DNA of 64,000 bases from Acridotheres tristis (taxonomy: Eukaryota > Chordata > Aves > Passeriformes > Sturnidae): the NCBI GenBank assembly GCA_037013685.1, contig CM072894.1, positions 3,226,841 through 3,290,840 of the forward strand. Reading direction: 5' to 3'. A program made the position numbers and the translations under genes. This document shows, one piece after another, positions 1 to 13,020 of this stretch. The notes beneath the pieces were generated by a model. It ran no database searches. It was not told the origin of the DNA and was given only the letters and a program-made list of their open reading frames with translations. Position 1 is the stretch's first letter; every line of letters starts with the position of its first letter.

Positions 1-888
1 CAATCCAACAAAAAACCCTCCAAAACAGGTATTGAAGTTACCATAATTGGAACAAATTCTTCACCTGGGAGTTGTATAATATTTGTGGAGTTCTCTAATT
101 TCAAGTAAACAGTTATCTCTGATGGGAGTCCTGCTCATGACTAAGGCAGGTGCACCACACCCTTCACATGTGAATACTCTGTTGTTAGAGGATGGAGCTC
201 ACCACTTCCCTTTTGCACCATCCCACTTTGTTTCAGGAGAATTTATGAAACCTGGTTTATTTGAAACTTGTCTTACTTACTATCAAATGCAGCTGCAATT
301 GAAAAATAGGTTTAAAATTATTAATGTCATTGATGCTCAGAGAATGTGATAGCATGAGCTTCATTTACCTAGGAAAGCAGAGATGCTAGGATTTTCCTGA
401 TGGAGATAGAAAATATAATGTAAAAATTACACAGGTAAATAGTGTGGTACCATACAGATACTATTCCAGAAGGTATTATATCATCTTAGCAATCTTCTGT
501 AAAAATGAGAGTCTGGATTTCATAACACCAGTATTTTCAAAATGTTTCCAGACCATAATGTATGCTTTCTGAAAGGTGAGCTGAGAAAAAACACATGCAC
601 ACAACACAAAAGGGAATAGCAGCAGATACACTAACAAAACAGATTTCCAGGACAAAGTCCTTCCAAGTTACTCATATAGTCCACGTTGCCTCCAGCAGTC
701 TCACTCTCCTTAGTGCACACACTTCAGAATAAAATATTTAAATCATGAAACTGCTGCTCAGGCACCAGGTCAGCTGATAAAACAGAGTGCAAGTATTTTT
801 GATTTACAGTTACACCTTATTTTGAGAAGCATCACATGAACAAAAATAATAGATAACCAGTCTAAGCTTGGTGATGAGAATATTTTAC
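1..888 (-). other. SPAG16: SPAG16 intron (partial), downstream of exon 8
   Basis: AT-rich intronic sequence running off the left edge. It starts with the GTAAAA donor at 888-883 on the minus strand. No further SPAG16 exon and no recognisable repeat were seen here. Confidence 0.75.
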
Positions 889-958
889 CTTTTGTCTCAG
901 GGATCTGCTTATTATATCCGGACTCTAAACTTTCTAAGGCAGCCTGCAAACCTGTAAC
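889..958 (-). CDS. SPAG16: SPAG16 coding exon (provisional exon 8), coiled-coil region
   Basis: This is the most 3' SPAG16 exon in the window. On the minus strand an AG acceptor precedes it and a GTAAAA donor follows it. The 70 bases encode 23 residues beginning VTGLQAALESLESGYNKQ and leave one base over, so the next exon, off the left edge, must start with two bases of a split codon. The segment matches the SPAG16 stretch GQ-(V/I)-(T/S)-GLQ that follows the ERDK helix, and it joins in phase to the exon at 2300-2417. In known SPAG16 proteins a low-complexity linker and seven WD40 repeats come after this point; none of that is in the window. Identity is by recall of the family, not by a search. 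Confidence 0.88.
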
Positions 959-2299
959 CTAATTTTGAAAAGAGGAAAGAACAAGAGGAAGCAATATGAA
1001 AACATTGCTTTTGAAGTGTTTGTTCACAAAACACAGCATTCATGCTGGTGTACTTTATTAATTCCATCTATAATTTTTTACTCTTGATTATTGCCTCTAA
1101 GTTATGAACAGAACTCCTAATCCAAGATTTGGAAAGACCCAGAGCAACAATGCAATAAAACATAAGCCATCCAGAATCTCTCAAAACACTTTTACAACAA
1201 AACAATGCAGATATACAAAATACCAGGGTTCTGACTACACCAGTGACTTGTAGCAACTGCTGTCACTGCATTAATCTTGAATTTAATGGCACAATGTGAC
1301 TTACAGCTTCATCACAACAAAACATGGTGTTATGCATTACAAGATATCATTACTTTGGAATGAATACAGTCCATAACTGCAGAGGTCCTATATATATAAA
1401 TATATATAAATATATAAATATGCCCCTGAAATTTCACAGCATTGGAACTGTTCCATGTTTTGTATTCCTGATTCAGCACAACTCCATATGGGCATAAACT
1501 TCCTTTTTCTATAGGGCATTTTCTTTTCCTTATTGAAATTTCAAGCATGTAATCTTCACTGTTTTCTAAGTAAGCCCTGAGTTGACCAGAGAAAAACTGG
1601 AGGCAGAGGAAAGGAGGAAATGAGAGATGAAAACCATCAGAAGAGAGTGTGAGCATGGTAAATTCCTTTCATTTTACCCACATATAATTGATGCTACTGC
1701 TGAAATAGTAGCTGGAATGCATTTGGGTAGGGTTTTTCCTTTATTTTTCCTACTTCTTTTCTTAAACACATGCAAGGTAATTTTCTGTCTGTCATCCCTC
1801 CTATCTGTGCTCATACTGCTACCAGTCAAAGGGGAAGAATATCTTATGTTCTGTAATCAGATAAGATTACAGAAGTAAAAATAATGTTCAAATACTCCAC
1901 TAAAGACAGAAAAACTGTCTCTGATCTCTTCATGTATTTTTTTCTAAACTAGCAGGTTACTACTGGGTATATTTAGGAAAAATTAAAATAAGTAACAGTA
2001 ATAAAGGAAGTTAAAATTAGTTATTTCCAAAGGCATAGATGGAAGCATGGGAATCTGTGTGAATATCACATCTGCTGCAGACTGCTGACTCATGTAGAGC
2101 AGCACTGAGCAAGGATATACTGACATCTATTACTCTATGGCACCATATTTCATATGCTAATATTTCACCAAATCATGAAACTCACAAAACATTCTGCTTC
2201 AGAATACTGTAGAAGTGAGTTGCTTTACCTGTGTATATACCAAAGTAAAAACCAGAAGCTTCCTTACAGCTGTGCAAGTGGTGTTCACCATATTTTTAC
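959..2299 (-). other. SPAG16: SPAG16 intron 7
   Basis: Intron between the exons at 2300-2417 and 889-958, with GTAAAA donor and AG acceptor. It contains a short TATA-rich simple repeat (1390-1421). Open frames in it match nothing I recognise and look like chance. Confidence 0.8.
1390..1421. repeat. AT-rich simple repeat
   Basis: Alternating TA and TAAA units over about 32 bases inside SPAG16 intron 7. Ordinary low-complexity DNA. Confidence 0.8.
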
Positions 2300-2417
2300 C
2301 TGCCCCATTGCTTTGTCTCTCTCCAAACTGGTTAACATTTTCTGTGTCAGTGAATTCTGGTATTTTTCTGACAGCTGCTTCAGCACTGGTTCATAGGATG
2401 CATAATGTGCCTTCAGC
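2300..2417 (-). CDS. SPAG16: SPAG16 coding exon (provisional exon 7), coiled-coil region
   Basis: The minus strand shows a pyrimidine-rich acceptor (TTGCTCACAG) and a GTAAAAATA donor. The 118 bases supply the last base of a split Arg codon and then 39 residues. These include HYASYEPVLKQLSEKYQ and KMLTSLERDKAMGQ. The order HYASYEP, then a helical stretch, then (K)MLTSLERDK, then GQ is a block I recall from human SPAG16. The exon starts in the phase left by the exon at 3665-3772 and ends on a complete codon, as the exon at 889-958 requires. The charged, leucine-spaced sequence is consistent with the SPAG16 coiled coil, thought to mediate oligomerisation and binding to other central-apparatus proteins. 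No stops or frameshifts. Confidence 0.93.
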
Positions 2418-3664
2418 CTGTGAGCAAGAGGAAAAATGATTCCTCACAGATTAGTTAAATCAGATTTATATCTGCATAACTTTTACCCTCCCCAAACAAA
2501 TGAGAAAAATTACCAAAAGGTCAACACAGAGAGACAGCAAAGCTGTTTAGTATGTAACCAACCAACTGCAATACCACAACAAAGGGGAAAAAAAAGAAAG
2601 CCAGATGAATGAATAAGAGGATTCACAGCTTGTTCTTAAAACAATCCATCCAATTTTGCCCTGTTGTTAATCCCTCATACACATACTGCACATTAATTTT
2701 GGCTAATTTGTTTTCTTACAGATGAATTGTATTTCACTGGAAGAAAGAGAACTACAGCTGTTATCTGACTACCAAATAAGATCCTCATCTGGACAAAACA
2801 GTCATAATACGATCCAAATTTCTTTCTTCTCGACACATTACACTGTGAATACTTAATTCTTCACTTTCATCTTTAAAAAGAATAAAGTGCACTTTAATTC
2901 TTCAGACAAACTAAGATTCAGACATGTCATATCTCACTAGAAACACGTGACACCAACAGCTCCAGAGCCACTGCATCCTGCAAAACGCTGAGTCACAGAG
3001 GACAAATCATTGCAGAGTGCTCCCTTGCATTAGCATGTATGCATTCCAAGGGTGGAGCTGCACTGATTGGTAACAATGCCAGCAGAACTGAGGGAATTAA
3101 CTGGAGCTGCAGGTGGAAGCCTCTCCCCAGTGTGGTTTTAAAACATGTGCAAAGAAAAGATTCTAAACTCAGCTCCTATTTAGAAATTAAATCACTGTAA
3201 TTCAGGAGCAGTGGACTAATTTGGGCTTATTTGCAACATAGCAAGTTTCTTATTGGAAGTTGAAGGCGACAGAAAATGCCAACGATGAGAATCAGGAATG
3301 CCAAGGTTCTGAACTTGGTGTGATACCAGTTATCCTTAAAATGGGCAAAGGTTCTCAACAGAAATCACCACCTATTTGTGGCAAAAGATCTGGGTAAAAA
3401 AAACCAACTCATTTTTGCTTCCAACTATTAGAAATACTATGTATTCATTCGAGCATATTACATCATAGAGAATCCACCAGAAATAAATAATTGGAAATTT
3501 TCTGATCTGTGTGGCATGATGGTGACATGGAGCTGCTGTTTACCAGGACATAACTAAATGCAGCTAGATTCACTTCAGATTCCACAGTGTTATCTCATTA
3601 TCAGGCAACAATTCAAAACATTAAATATAATGTTACATGTGCAGCAACTAAAATTATTTTGTAC
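2418..3664 (-). other. SPAG16: SPAG16 intron 6
   Basis: Intron between the exons at 3665-3772 and 2300-2417, with GTACAA donor and CACAG acceptor. No repeat or RNA gene was recognised in it. Confidence 0.8.
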
Positions 3665-3772
3665 CTTTTCATGTCAGAAATCAGCCTGTTTTTCTCCTGC
3701 ACCACTCGGTTATGATGCATTCGATGGAAGTCTCGTTCTCTCTGCATTTTTAGCAGAGCCTCTTCTTTTTTA
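3665..3772 (-). CDS. SPAG16: SPAG16 coding exon (provisional exon 6), PF20 signature
   Basis: This exon carries the most diagnostic motif in the window, RERDFHRMHHNRVVQEKN, which is nearly identical to the RERDFHRMHHKRIVQEKN block I recall from vertebrate SPAG16. On the minus strand it follows a CACAG acceptor and ends at AAAAG before a GTACAA donor. Its 108 bases are one base completing a split codon (AA from the previous exon plus T gives Asn), 35 codons, and two bases of the next Arg codon. The helical, highly charged sequence forms the central coiled coil upstream of the WD40 domain. Phases on both sides agree with the neighbouring exons, which excludes a retrocopy and argues for a functional gene. 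Confidence 0.95.
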
Positions 3773-6700
3773 CTGTGTGGAAAAACAGAAAATGCAAGAC
3801 AGCAGTGTTAGTCTCCCCCTGTGAATTGCATCAAGGTATGCTGAATACAGATGGAATTAATTCTCAGATCTGCACATGTCTACTGCCTCTAAGCTGGAAG
3901 GTTTTGGTGGTACAACCTGTGTTGGAGAATATGTATTTTTGAGGTCTTTTTGCTGCCAGCTGAGGTTCAAAACCATGTGTATTCTTGTGTTTCCCTCAGA
4001 TCCTTCAGGCAGAATCCATAAGGATTCTGGCATTATAAATCACAGAGTTGAGGTCAACTTTATGTTAAGTACAAGGAGTCTCATGGAGGAACAACAACCA
4101 ATCTTCTTGTTTTAAATTCTACGTAAATGTATATTGATAATACTGCTAAGATACGAAAAATACTGATTTTTAAAAAATATTTATATCACATCTGTATTGT
4201 TGCCTTGCAAGTTAATTTGGAAAGCCTTCTGGAAAAAGTTGGGCCAAAAACATTTTAGGCTCTCTTCAATCATGTCCTCAGGTGTTCCCTGGATGTGAGA
4301 TCAGATAGAAAAAGGACTCAATTTCAAAATTACTTGTAAACACACTGATAACCTGTTACTCTCTGAGCACATTCCACACACTGCCATGGGACACCCTGAG
4401 AGGCTCTGCTCCATAAGCCTAAAAACCAAAATACTCTGCATATATTCAGTATATTTTCTCCTTTACTTATATGGGTTTGGCAGGAAAGATTAGTAGACGA
4501 ATTGTTTAATTGCAAAGGAAGCTTGAAATTAACTTGCACTGAAATTAGACGTTTGCTTCTTGCAGAAATAAGGCTTACTTCCTCTGCAACAGGAGCTGAA
4601 GAATTAGATAAAACCAAAATGAAAACTGAGTATGCCAAAATAAGAGATCCAGGAAGAAGATCCATAACTGCCAGTTGCAGGGTGCAACAAACCCAAGCAG
4701 GGATTTTCAGAGGCAAATTACATGCCCTAACTCCACTGAATTCAGGTGGGACTGCAAGATGCTGCAAGTCATAGCCCTAAAATTTTAATTGAAATAAAGA
4801 CAGTTTTAGAAAACATATACTATCAGGCTTTTACTCTATCTAATTTACATGGTACTTAGCAGCAAAGATGCTAAATGCACCATTTAATTAAACAGCTGCA
4901 TTTAAATATGGTGCACAATACAAAAACTGTGCACTTTTTTTTCCAAGGTGTAAGTGGAAAAATATGTGCAGGAATAGTTAGATTTTGGTACAGAAACAGC
5001 AGCTGAACTGAGAATTTTGTTGGTAATGTCATTAACCAAAATAATAAATATGACTTCCAGGATTACTTTCTGTTGTGACCATTACTTCGGCTGTAAGGTG
5101 GGTGTGCTTCCAAAAAGGAAAGAAAGGTACCTGCAAATGTTTACACTTCCTTAGCTGATGCTGTGAACTCAACTACATACCTCAGGCAAAAGCCTGGCAC
5201 AACTTTGATTCCATCTACATAAGAAATTCCTAAACATTTTAAGAGCTTTTAAATGTCAAAATTCACAGTCCCCATGACCAACACAGTCATACCCTGACAC
5301 AACATTTGTCTGACTACACATATTTAAAAAAATAGGCAACAGACAGGGTCTGGCCATAGGAAAACACAAAAATATCTGGTATTCAAATGATTTCATATCA
5401 TCACATAGGCAGAGTTTAACATGGCTATGAAACTGCAATCTATTTTCAGTTCTGAAAAATGTTACCAGAATATTAAATGACCAGACACCACTGAAGATGA
5501 TGAATTAGAATTAACTAGTCTCGTTTAACAGTTAACAGTTTTCAGTGTTATTTACAATTTTGTTCTGCATATTGGGATGAAAGCCCATTAGGGAAACATT
5601 CAGCAGGTAACAACACCCCTTAGCAATCAACTGGGCCACAAATGTAGCCTTCAAAATAAAATAAAAGGAACACATTGGAGGTACCCTTTAACTAGTGTCA
5701 CATGGCAAACCAATGTAAAATTAGTTTTGCTTTCTGTCACCACATAGTGGTCATTTTTAGAAATCCTTTAAATAAGGATCAGTGATGTATCTAAACCTTA
5801 AGATAACAACTATACTTAGTTTTGGAGTAAAAGGATTATGCTGATATTTATTTCCTTTAATGTATGCAGAGACATCAAGATGCCTTCAGACGTTGCACAA
5901 GCTATAAAAAATACATGCTCAGGATACAGAGGAAATGAAGCTAACTGCAATTTTCTCTTTAAATAATGAAACACCACAGTGAAATCTAACCAACAGCCTG
6001 CAATCTACTCAATTTGCCCCCCTGCTTGCATGCAATCATGTAAATACTGTATTTAAAATACCCAAAATACAATTACAGATAGCTTCTAGACACTAAATGT
6101 CTTCCACCAATTGCTAAGTAACATTAAAGCAGGAGGTAATTGGTTTATAGGCATTTATCCTGGGCCCCCATACTGCCTAAGTCCCAAATAACATCCCTGT
6201 GCTGTGAGACGGCCGTCAAGAGTACCAAGCTCAGAAATACCAAATGTAATTAAAAGCTTTCCTCAAATACATTTCACAGCACTGTAGCTCTCAATCAATG
6301 TTTTCTGAGTAATCCACAGAGCAAAACAGAGGACTTTCCTTGCTCACAAAATCCTTGGTTTCTAACCAGTCAAATCAGCATTTCTCCCATGCTCTCAGGC
6401 ATTCTGCTTTCTGAGTCATTCTCTCTGAAAATTCACATTGTCCTCCAGGTAATTCTGGCTCCTGTTAGAATATTTGCTTTATCACAGCAAAGGCAGTGAC
6501 TCAAGTTACTGAATGCATGAACAAGAAAAAATGCTGTTAACAGTCACTACACTAAATGGATTTAGTATACAGTATTATGACCAGGGTTTATCCAAAAGGA
6601 ATAAAAGAACACTGTAGCTCATGTATGTACAACAAAAATGTTCAATTTCCCACATTGCAATTATCTCAGATGCAATACTGGTTTAATCCATAGATTATTC

Positions 6701-8709
6701 AAAACAGTGCAGATGAAATGAATGTCACAAATGCTGAACTTTTAACATTAGTATCAGTGAGATCTTTGAAAGTTACTTGAAGTGAAAAGGCTGAAAAGTG
6801 AAGTAGTGACAGAGTACTGTTGGCACAGACCAAGTTTTACACCTGCCTATATTGCATTCCAGTAATAGCTGACAGAAGATGGAAATAAAGTTCTCCCTGC
6901 AAGTGGACGAAGGGGGATCTGGTTTCAGCAGTGTTTTCACAAAGCACATACAGAATACCTGCAGTGTGTGACAGCAGACACCGGTGAACAAGATGTGCTC
7001 ACACAGAATCTGTGTCACACAGAACTGCTCTGAATTTGGTGCCCTCTCTGCATCACCAAACCGATTATGTGACCCATTTGTTTGCCACCAGAGTGTTGCT
7101 ACTTTGTGTTCCAGCAAACACCAGAATGTGAAAAAGCAGGGCCCAGTTTCAGAATGTGAAAAAGCAGGGCCCAGTTTCAGTTTGTGGATTCAGCTTGAGT
7201 GTCGGGATTTTATCTAACAGAGAGCCTGTAGCAATCCTACATAGCTGCACTTCTTTCCTTCTCCTGCTTGCACATTATCATGTAATCTTTCAGCCTTTTA
7301 ACCAGACAGCTGCTAAAAAAATTTTCTGGTACCTCATGGAGTAAAAAAATAGTCTTATGGAAAAAAAACCCAGCTCATTCAGATCATGGTGAAATGAATT
7401 TGAGCCTTATATTGTTAAATAATCATGTAGCAATACAGCAAACTCAGGAAAACTCTTATCAAGTCATAATCCACTCAGATTATTTTGTTATAGCACGTTC
7501 TGCTTCATAGAAGGAGTGAAGAGGGGGAGGAAGAGAGAAAAAAAGTGGGGAAAAAAAGAAAATAATGCTCATTGAAATTACTACTATCAAGGATAAATTT
7601 GATGAGGGCCACATTTTGTCCTTCCTTCTTTTACTCTGCATGACTGCTTCTTATTCTCCCTCCTTATAGGAGACACAATCTTTAAGTACTCATTGTCCAA
7701 AGAAGCTGCAGATTAAAAAAGGAAATGTTTTCTCTATGGTCTGTCTCCCAGTGCATCACTATATTTAGACTACACAATATCTGACTTGATTGTTGCCACT
7801 GTTTATTAAACTACTTGACTGTGGCCAATTAATTCATTAATTTAAAATGTAATAAATCATTACAATCAGAAAATAATTTAATTACCATTATCAGCAGCAA
7901 TGATTATTTAACATCTGAATAGTTTTGGGTTAGTTTTTTTTCATAGAAAAGAACAACCTAAATGAAAATTAGCAACTTGAGCAATCCTGAGGAAAATCAA
8001 AGCGATGGAATTAACTTTACAGTTCCATGTTTTGAAATCACACACTGGCAAATCTGGAGTGAGTGCATCATTAGGCCTCAGAGTATGTTCTCAATGAACA
8101 CACACACGTGCAAACATCATTCTCCAAAAAAGGCCATGCAATGTAGGGCTCCTTACCACATCCCTCCATTTCATAGGCTAAGTATTTTAGCTCTCATGAC
8201 TGAGGTACTGCAGACTTGTAGAATAAACTACTACAATGTACACACGAGTATAACCAATGATGGTAATTTACACTGACACACCATTACCACTAGGCCCAGA
8301 GTGATAGATTTTTTTTGTAATTAAAAAAAATGAAGACTAAATGTATAGTGATTTTTTTTCTGATGCTGAAGATTTGTGGTAGCTGTAATTTATAGTACTG
8401 TAATACAAAATGCACATAACAATTTATTTTTTAGTTCTACCTATTAGGCTCTCACGATTCTCATCAGTAATTTGTTATGATTACTGGATATTGAAAATTA
8501 TTTTTTGCCTAGTAAATACAAATAAAAGCAATTAAGATTTACGTTTCTAACAGAACTCAGAAAAAGAGCTTTAATTATAAATGTCACCTAGAAGTAAAAG
8601 TCTGTGTAGCCAGCATAACAAATTTACTATTTTTCACTAAGTACTTGGCTTTACTTTATCTGGCCATCTACTACTATGTATAAAGTTTCAATAAAACCAA
8701 ATAACATAC
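3773..8709 (-). other. SPAG16: SPAG16 intron 5 (about 4.9 kb)
   Basis: Intron between the exons at 8710-8847 and 3665-3772, with a GTATGT donor. It contains a perfect 28-bp tandem duplication (7123-7178) and a purine-rich stretch near 7515-7565. No coding exon is needed here, because the flanking exons join in frame. No CR1 or LTR copy was recognised. Confidence 0.8.
7123..7178. repeat. Perfect 28-bp tandem duplication
   Basis: Two adjacent identical 28-bp units, 7123-7150 and 7151-7178, each starting AGAATGTGAAAAAGCAGGGC. Perfect identity suggests a recent duplication or a polymorphic minisatellite inside SPAG16 intron 5. Confidence 0.95.
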
Positions 8710-8847
8710 TTGACAGAGTGTTTGTAGTTTTCCAGATCTTTCTTCAAGCTCACATTCTCAGCCTCCAGCTGCTGGTTGCGGGTGTACACATCTGGAACCA
8801 GCCCAGCAGCCTCAACTGTGAGCAGACCTCTCTCAATAAGTTCATAC
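8710..8847 (-). CDS. SPAG16: SPAG16 coding exon (provisional exon 5)
   Basis: Minus-strand exon with a CTACCAG acceptor and a GTATGT donor. Its 138 bases are one base completing Trp, 45 codons and two leftover bases. The product includes YELIERGLLTVEAAGLVPDV, then YTRNQQLEAENVSLKKDLEN. In human SPAG16 I recall EWYELIQKG, NVPDVYTQ and NKNLKKDLKHYK in the same order. The first half continues the LisH-like module of the previous exon; the second half (from about NQQLEAEN) begins the coiled coil. The split Trp codon shared with the exon at 12893-13020 and the Asn codon shared with 3665-3772 both reconstruct cleanly. Confidence 0.94.
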
Positions 8848-11800
8848 CTGGTAGAAAAGAAACAGATTTATTTTACTTATTTCATTCCATGTTTCTATTT
8901 CTTCACTTCACTCATGTTTTCCTTCTCGTGCTACCATTTACCTAAACTAGAAGCACAGCAATATTTACCATCTTAAAGCATTTACCTTCTGTGATCATTA
9001 GAATGCACAGCAGTGAATTGACTACCCCACCACGCTGTTCTATTCTCCTGCTTTTCATTCTAGAATGTGTATTGTTCATAATAGTCAAGACACATAACAG
9101 TACTTCACATTAAACAATTATTTTCTTCCTTTCTTTTAAATAGCTTTAAAAAAGGCAGAAACAAATATTCTTGTTCAAATAGCATTTGTGTGTACTCACA
9201 GTCCTTTTTATCTCACATGCTCAAATACATCAAGTTTTTTGGGTGGTTTTTTTGAGGACTCAATCTGCAGAAAATAAGGATGAATGAGCCATTTTCAACA
9301 TGGAATACAGAGCTCACCTAGGGAAATTCCTTCATTCCTTCCTGTTGATTTTCCCTCTCCTTATTTAATTATATTTACCAATATTTACCTATTTTACCAG
9401 CCTCTAAGAATACTTGATTCCACGATGTAGAAGGCTGACGATTGCTTTAGTTAAAATACTTGCAGTGACTGACTCAGATTTTCAGGTATCTGAAGCAGCC
9501 TGGAATGCTGGAATTTCTGTAGCTCCAGCATCTACTCATTCAGTATCCTATTTTAGGACTGTCAATAAAATCTAAGAATAGAGTACAGACACAAGAGTGA
9601 GATCTCAGCCATGACATCAGCTCATCAGAGGGTGCATGGAGTTGTAACTAACTTTAATCAGATGAACACCATAACACCACAAGCACCTTCCCTGCTGGGA
9701 AGATGTTCTGGGTGGGAGCTCACTAGAAGGAGCAACATGAACATTATTTGCCTTTCCAGGTGAAAAATTTATTGAGTCTGTAATTTTTTTTTTTTTTTTT
9801 TTGTTTTGTTTTGTTTCCAAGTAATAAGTAGGAAAAGAGCAGAAGTAAATAGAAAAAAGTCATACTAAACACTGTGTTCTACACCTGGCCTGGATATAAA
9901 GCAGCAGATCTGAAATCTGAAGACAGTAATCATCGATATCATTCATCAATAATCATGCTGCTGAAACAAAAAGCATTTCTAAAAAAAGCAACCTTTATTT
10001 AACATCCTCCAAAAAACTTAAGGGGAATGTCAGTATCTCTGTCCAAATGACTTCCTACAGTCAGCTACATATTTGCATTCTGAGGAGACTTCTTGGAATG
10101 CTCATCCCTCTGAATTAACCTGCCACATTCACCACCAGTAGATGAAAGGTTTTTGAAAAATTCATCTGAACATGTCCACAGTAAAATTCATTCTATCATC
10201 ACTTCATTTTCTTAAGTAAAGTACTGCAGGAATAGGCTTTAACACTAAGAAAGAAGCCTGGGGGTTTTTTTCTTTCCTCCAAAGAGTGACTGATGCAAAG
10301 GCACAATTCCTATCAGAAATATTGCAAATAAGGGCAGCCTCATGGCAGAAATTCACAACTCTAGGTACTCCTTCACTTGCTGGAAGTATTTCTCCACTGA
10401 ATGCCCTAATTTCCCTTCATGAAAACCACCAAGTATTTGCATGAAGACTCAAACATGGATAATTGATAAACCTCAACTCCAACAGAGCAAAAATTTCTGA
10501 CAGAATTTTCATGAAACACAATTAATACCAATAAATTCACTATACCATTGTCTAAGAACAGTACTGAAAGTGAATGTTTTTGTGCATGTAGCAGAAATGA
10601 AAAACCACACAACAAATAACACTGAGAAATCTCATTATCTTCCATCAGCCTGGTCCTGTAGATCTCACAGACCTCCTCCATACCCAGCCGACTGCCAAAT
10701 AGCTGCTCTTCTCACTTCTGTCACTGCACGTGGAAATTAAATTAGTTCCATGCACACACAGGTATTTTACTAAGCTTTTCAGAACTACTGAGCTGTAATT
10801 CTTAAATCACTATTAAAAATCAACCAAGAATCTAGAAGCCTAAGGACAGATGGTTAACTATGATTTTGTCATCAAAGCTCAGTGCAGACTGACAGAAAAT
10901 AATACATTATTACTATATAATTTACATTATAACTGCTAGAAACTGAATTTCAAAGGAATAAAGTTGCACAGAGGCTGTGCAATAAACTGATAGCCCAGGA
11001 TGACCTGGGCTCTTGGAATTAGGAGAGAGAGACTGGCAGATGCAGGAATTCACAGCTGATCAGCCTCTGCACTTCATACTTAAAAGCTGTCAATCCAGCG
11101 TCTTCAATAAACAACAAATGTGCTATCAAGTCTTGTGTAACAAATGAATGGAAAGTTTAATGGAAAATTAGATACTCAAAAAATAATTTAACTGTAATGT
11201 TCCTTAAAGTATAATGGGAATCAAAAGTGCAGAAGTGTTTATGTGCAAAACAGCCTACATAATTAAAGAAGAAAATAATTACAACTGCTATAAAATTATT
11301 CATTACTTCACTGAAAAATAAGAGTATTGGCATAAAATAAACCATAATCAAATCACAGCATTTTATACAGCTGGATAGAGTAACAGTGTTTTCCTAAACT
11401 CCAAAGTAAACACAGACAATTTGGTCCCATTTAAGTGACCTTTAGATCTCAGACAGACAATAATTTCAAAGCCAGCCTTCTGATAAATTTTCTCTACGTT
11501 AATTAATTTCTCATTTTAAATTCCATTAGTACTTGATCACCACAGCATGAGAGCAAGAGTGTCGTCCCAATACATAATGAGGAACCCAAGTACACTAATC
11601 TGCTCTCACATTCATTAATATTGTAAATTATCCATTTCCAACCAACATGAAACGTTTTGAAACAAGGTATTAATGCCGAGTCTCTATACAGTAAGATTAG
11701 ATACTGACATGCTGAGCTCATTTTTAAAGCTACTGAAATTAAAAGTATTATGTATAGAAAAAAATATATGTACAGCTAAGAATTGACAAGATAGGGCCCG

Positions 11801-12892
11801 TTAAATGCTGCACTTTCTGTTAAAAAGCAATTTGAATTTTGCTACTGATATAAATTCAGACCCTAAGTGCTTCAAAGAAAGCTGTAGCTTTATTAGAAGG
11901 TCACTATTTATCTCTGTCTACTACTAATTATCTTTTAGCATAAAAACTATTAGACTTCAAACTTAATGCTGTTCATAGCAGTTCTTTTATTGAGAAAGAA
12001 CACAGAAGTATGGTGCTCCTTCTCCAAGGAATCATTCAAGTCCATCGTTATGCTATCAAATAGCAGACCATTATTAATTCCAAAGGCAATGCCTGATTGA
12101 TGATTAAGAGCAGAGCCTTGCAAATGACAGCACAGATTCCACACCTGAGAATATTTCTAAGAAAATTTAAAAGCTTCAATGCTTTTGTATGAAAAACTAA
12201 GACGTTTCTAACTTCCTCTAATTTTCAAATTACACAATTTCAAGAGACTTTACTAAAAAAATCCCTCTGAATTTCTCATGTTTGGAACTCAGAACAAGGT
12301 TAATCAAAGGGAGGTGTTTCCACTTGTCAGAATTTCTCCAACATAACCTGCTGGTTCAAAGCAAGTCTGTAACTTTATGTTATTTCAACAGAACTTCATG
12401 ACAAGTGACATTTTTTGCTCCAAAGTAATTCAGCTTTCTTCCAAAGCTTTGCAGCATTCCTAACATGTAATTTTTAATCAACAGTAAAAAAGTATCCATT
12501 CTGCAGGATGTATGAAGAGAGTGGTGTATTTCAACAAAGTTGCACCTTTAATCTTCTGCATAAAGCATGGACAAAAACCCTGCAATCTACAAAAGCCTGG
12601 AAAAAGAAGAGAGCAACAACTCAAGAGTTTATTATTCTTCTGATCACTGTATAAACTAAATCTTAAAAAATAAAAAAATTTCGTATTTCTTAACTGCTGT
12701 ACCAAAAATTACCAATTACTTAAACAAGGGTTCCTCGTTCTCACCAGGAGCACATTTGTTTGTTAAAACACTACATATTTAAGAATGACTTGTACTCAGA
12801 GAGTTTTCTGAAAAGATATCCTGAAATACCAAAAATATTAGAATCCTAACCATCTAATTCCCAAAGCAACATGGCCACTTAAATTATTTTAC
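8848..12892 (-). other. SPAG16: SPAG16 intron 4 (about 4.0 kb)
   Basis: Intron between the exons at 12893-13020 and 8710-8847. It holds a long T-run followed by TTTTG repeats (9784-9816), which reads as A-rich on the gene strand. Otherwise AT-rich unique-looking sequence; no repeat family or extra exon recognised. Confidence 0.8.
9784..9816. repeat. T-rich homopolymer and (TTTTG)n tract
   Basis: About 19 T residues followed by TTTTG units. It could be the poly-A remnant of an inserted sequence in minus orientation, but no body of an element was recognised next to it. Confidence 0.8.
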
Positions 12893-13020
12893 CATTCAGT
12901 CTGGAAGCAGTCAAGGGTTCTAGACATTCCCAATCTGACCAGGAAATTACAGAAGAAGTCATCCATTGCTTGGGGTGTTTCTGATACCGATTTCTTAGAA
13001 GTCAGAACCGACTGCAAAGC
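12893..13020 (-). CDS. SPAG16: SPAG16 coding exon (provisional exon 4), LisH-like region
   Basis: Minus-strand exon with a TTTCAG acceptor and a GTAAAA donor. The 128 bases give 42 complete codons plus two bases of a split Trp codon. The product starts ALQSVLTSKKSVSETPQ and continues MDDFFCNFLVRLGMSRTLDC, then FQTE(W). Human SPAG16 has DFLCNFLIKMGMTRTLDCFQSEW at the same place. The pattern of a short amphipathic helix, Leu-x-x-x-Gly-(hydrophobic)-x-(R/K)-(T/S)-(hydrophobic)-x-x-(F/L), then Glu and Trp, is LisH-like, a known dimerisation motif in WD40 proteins. It joins exactly in frame to the exons on both sides. Confidence 0.95.
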
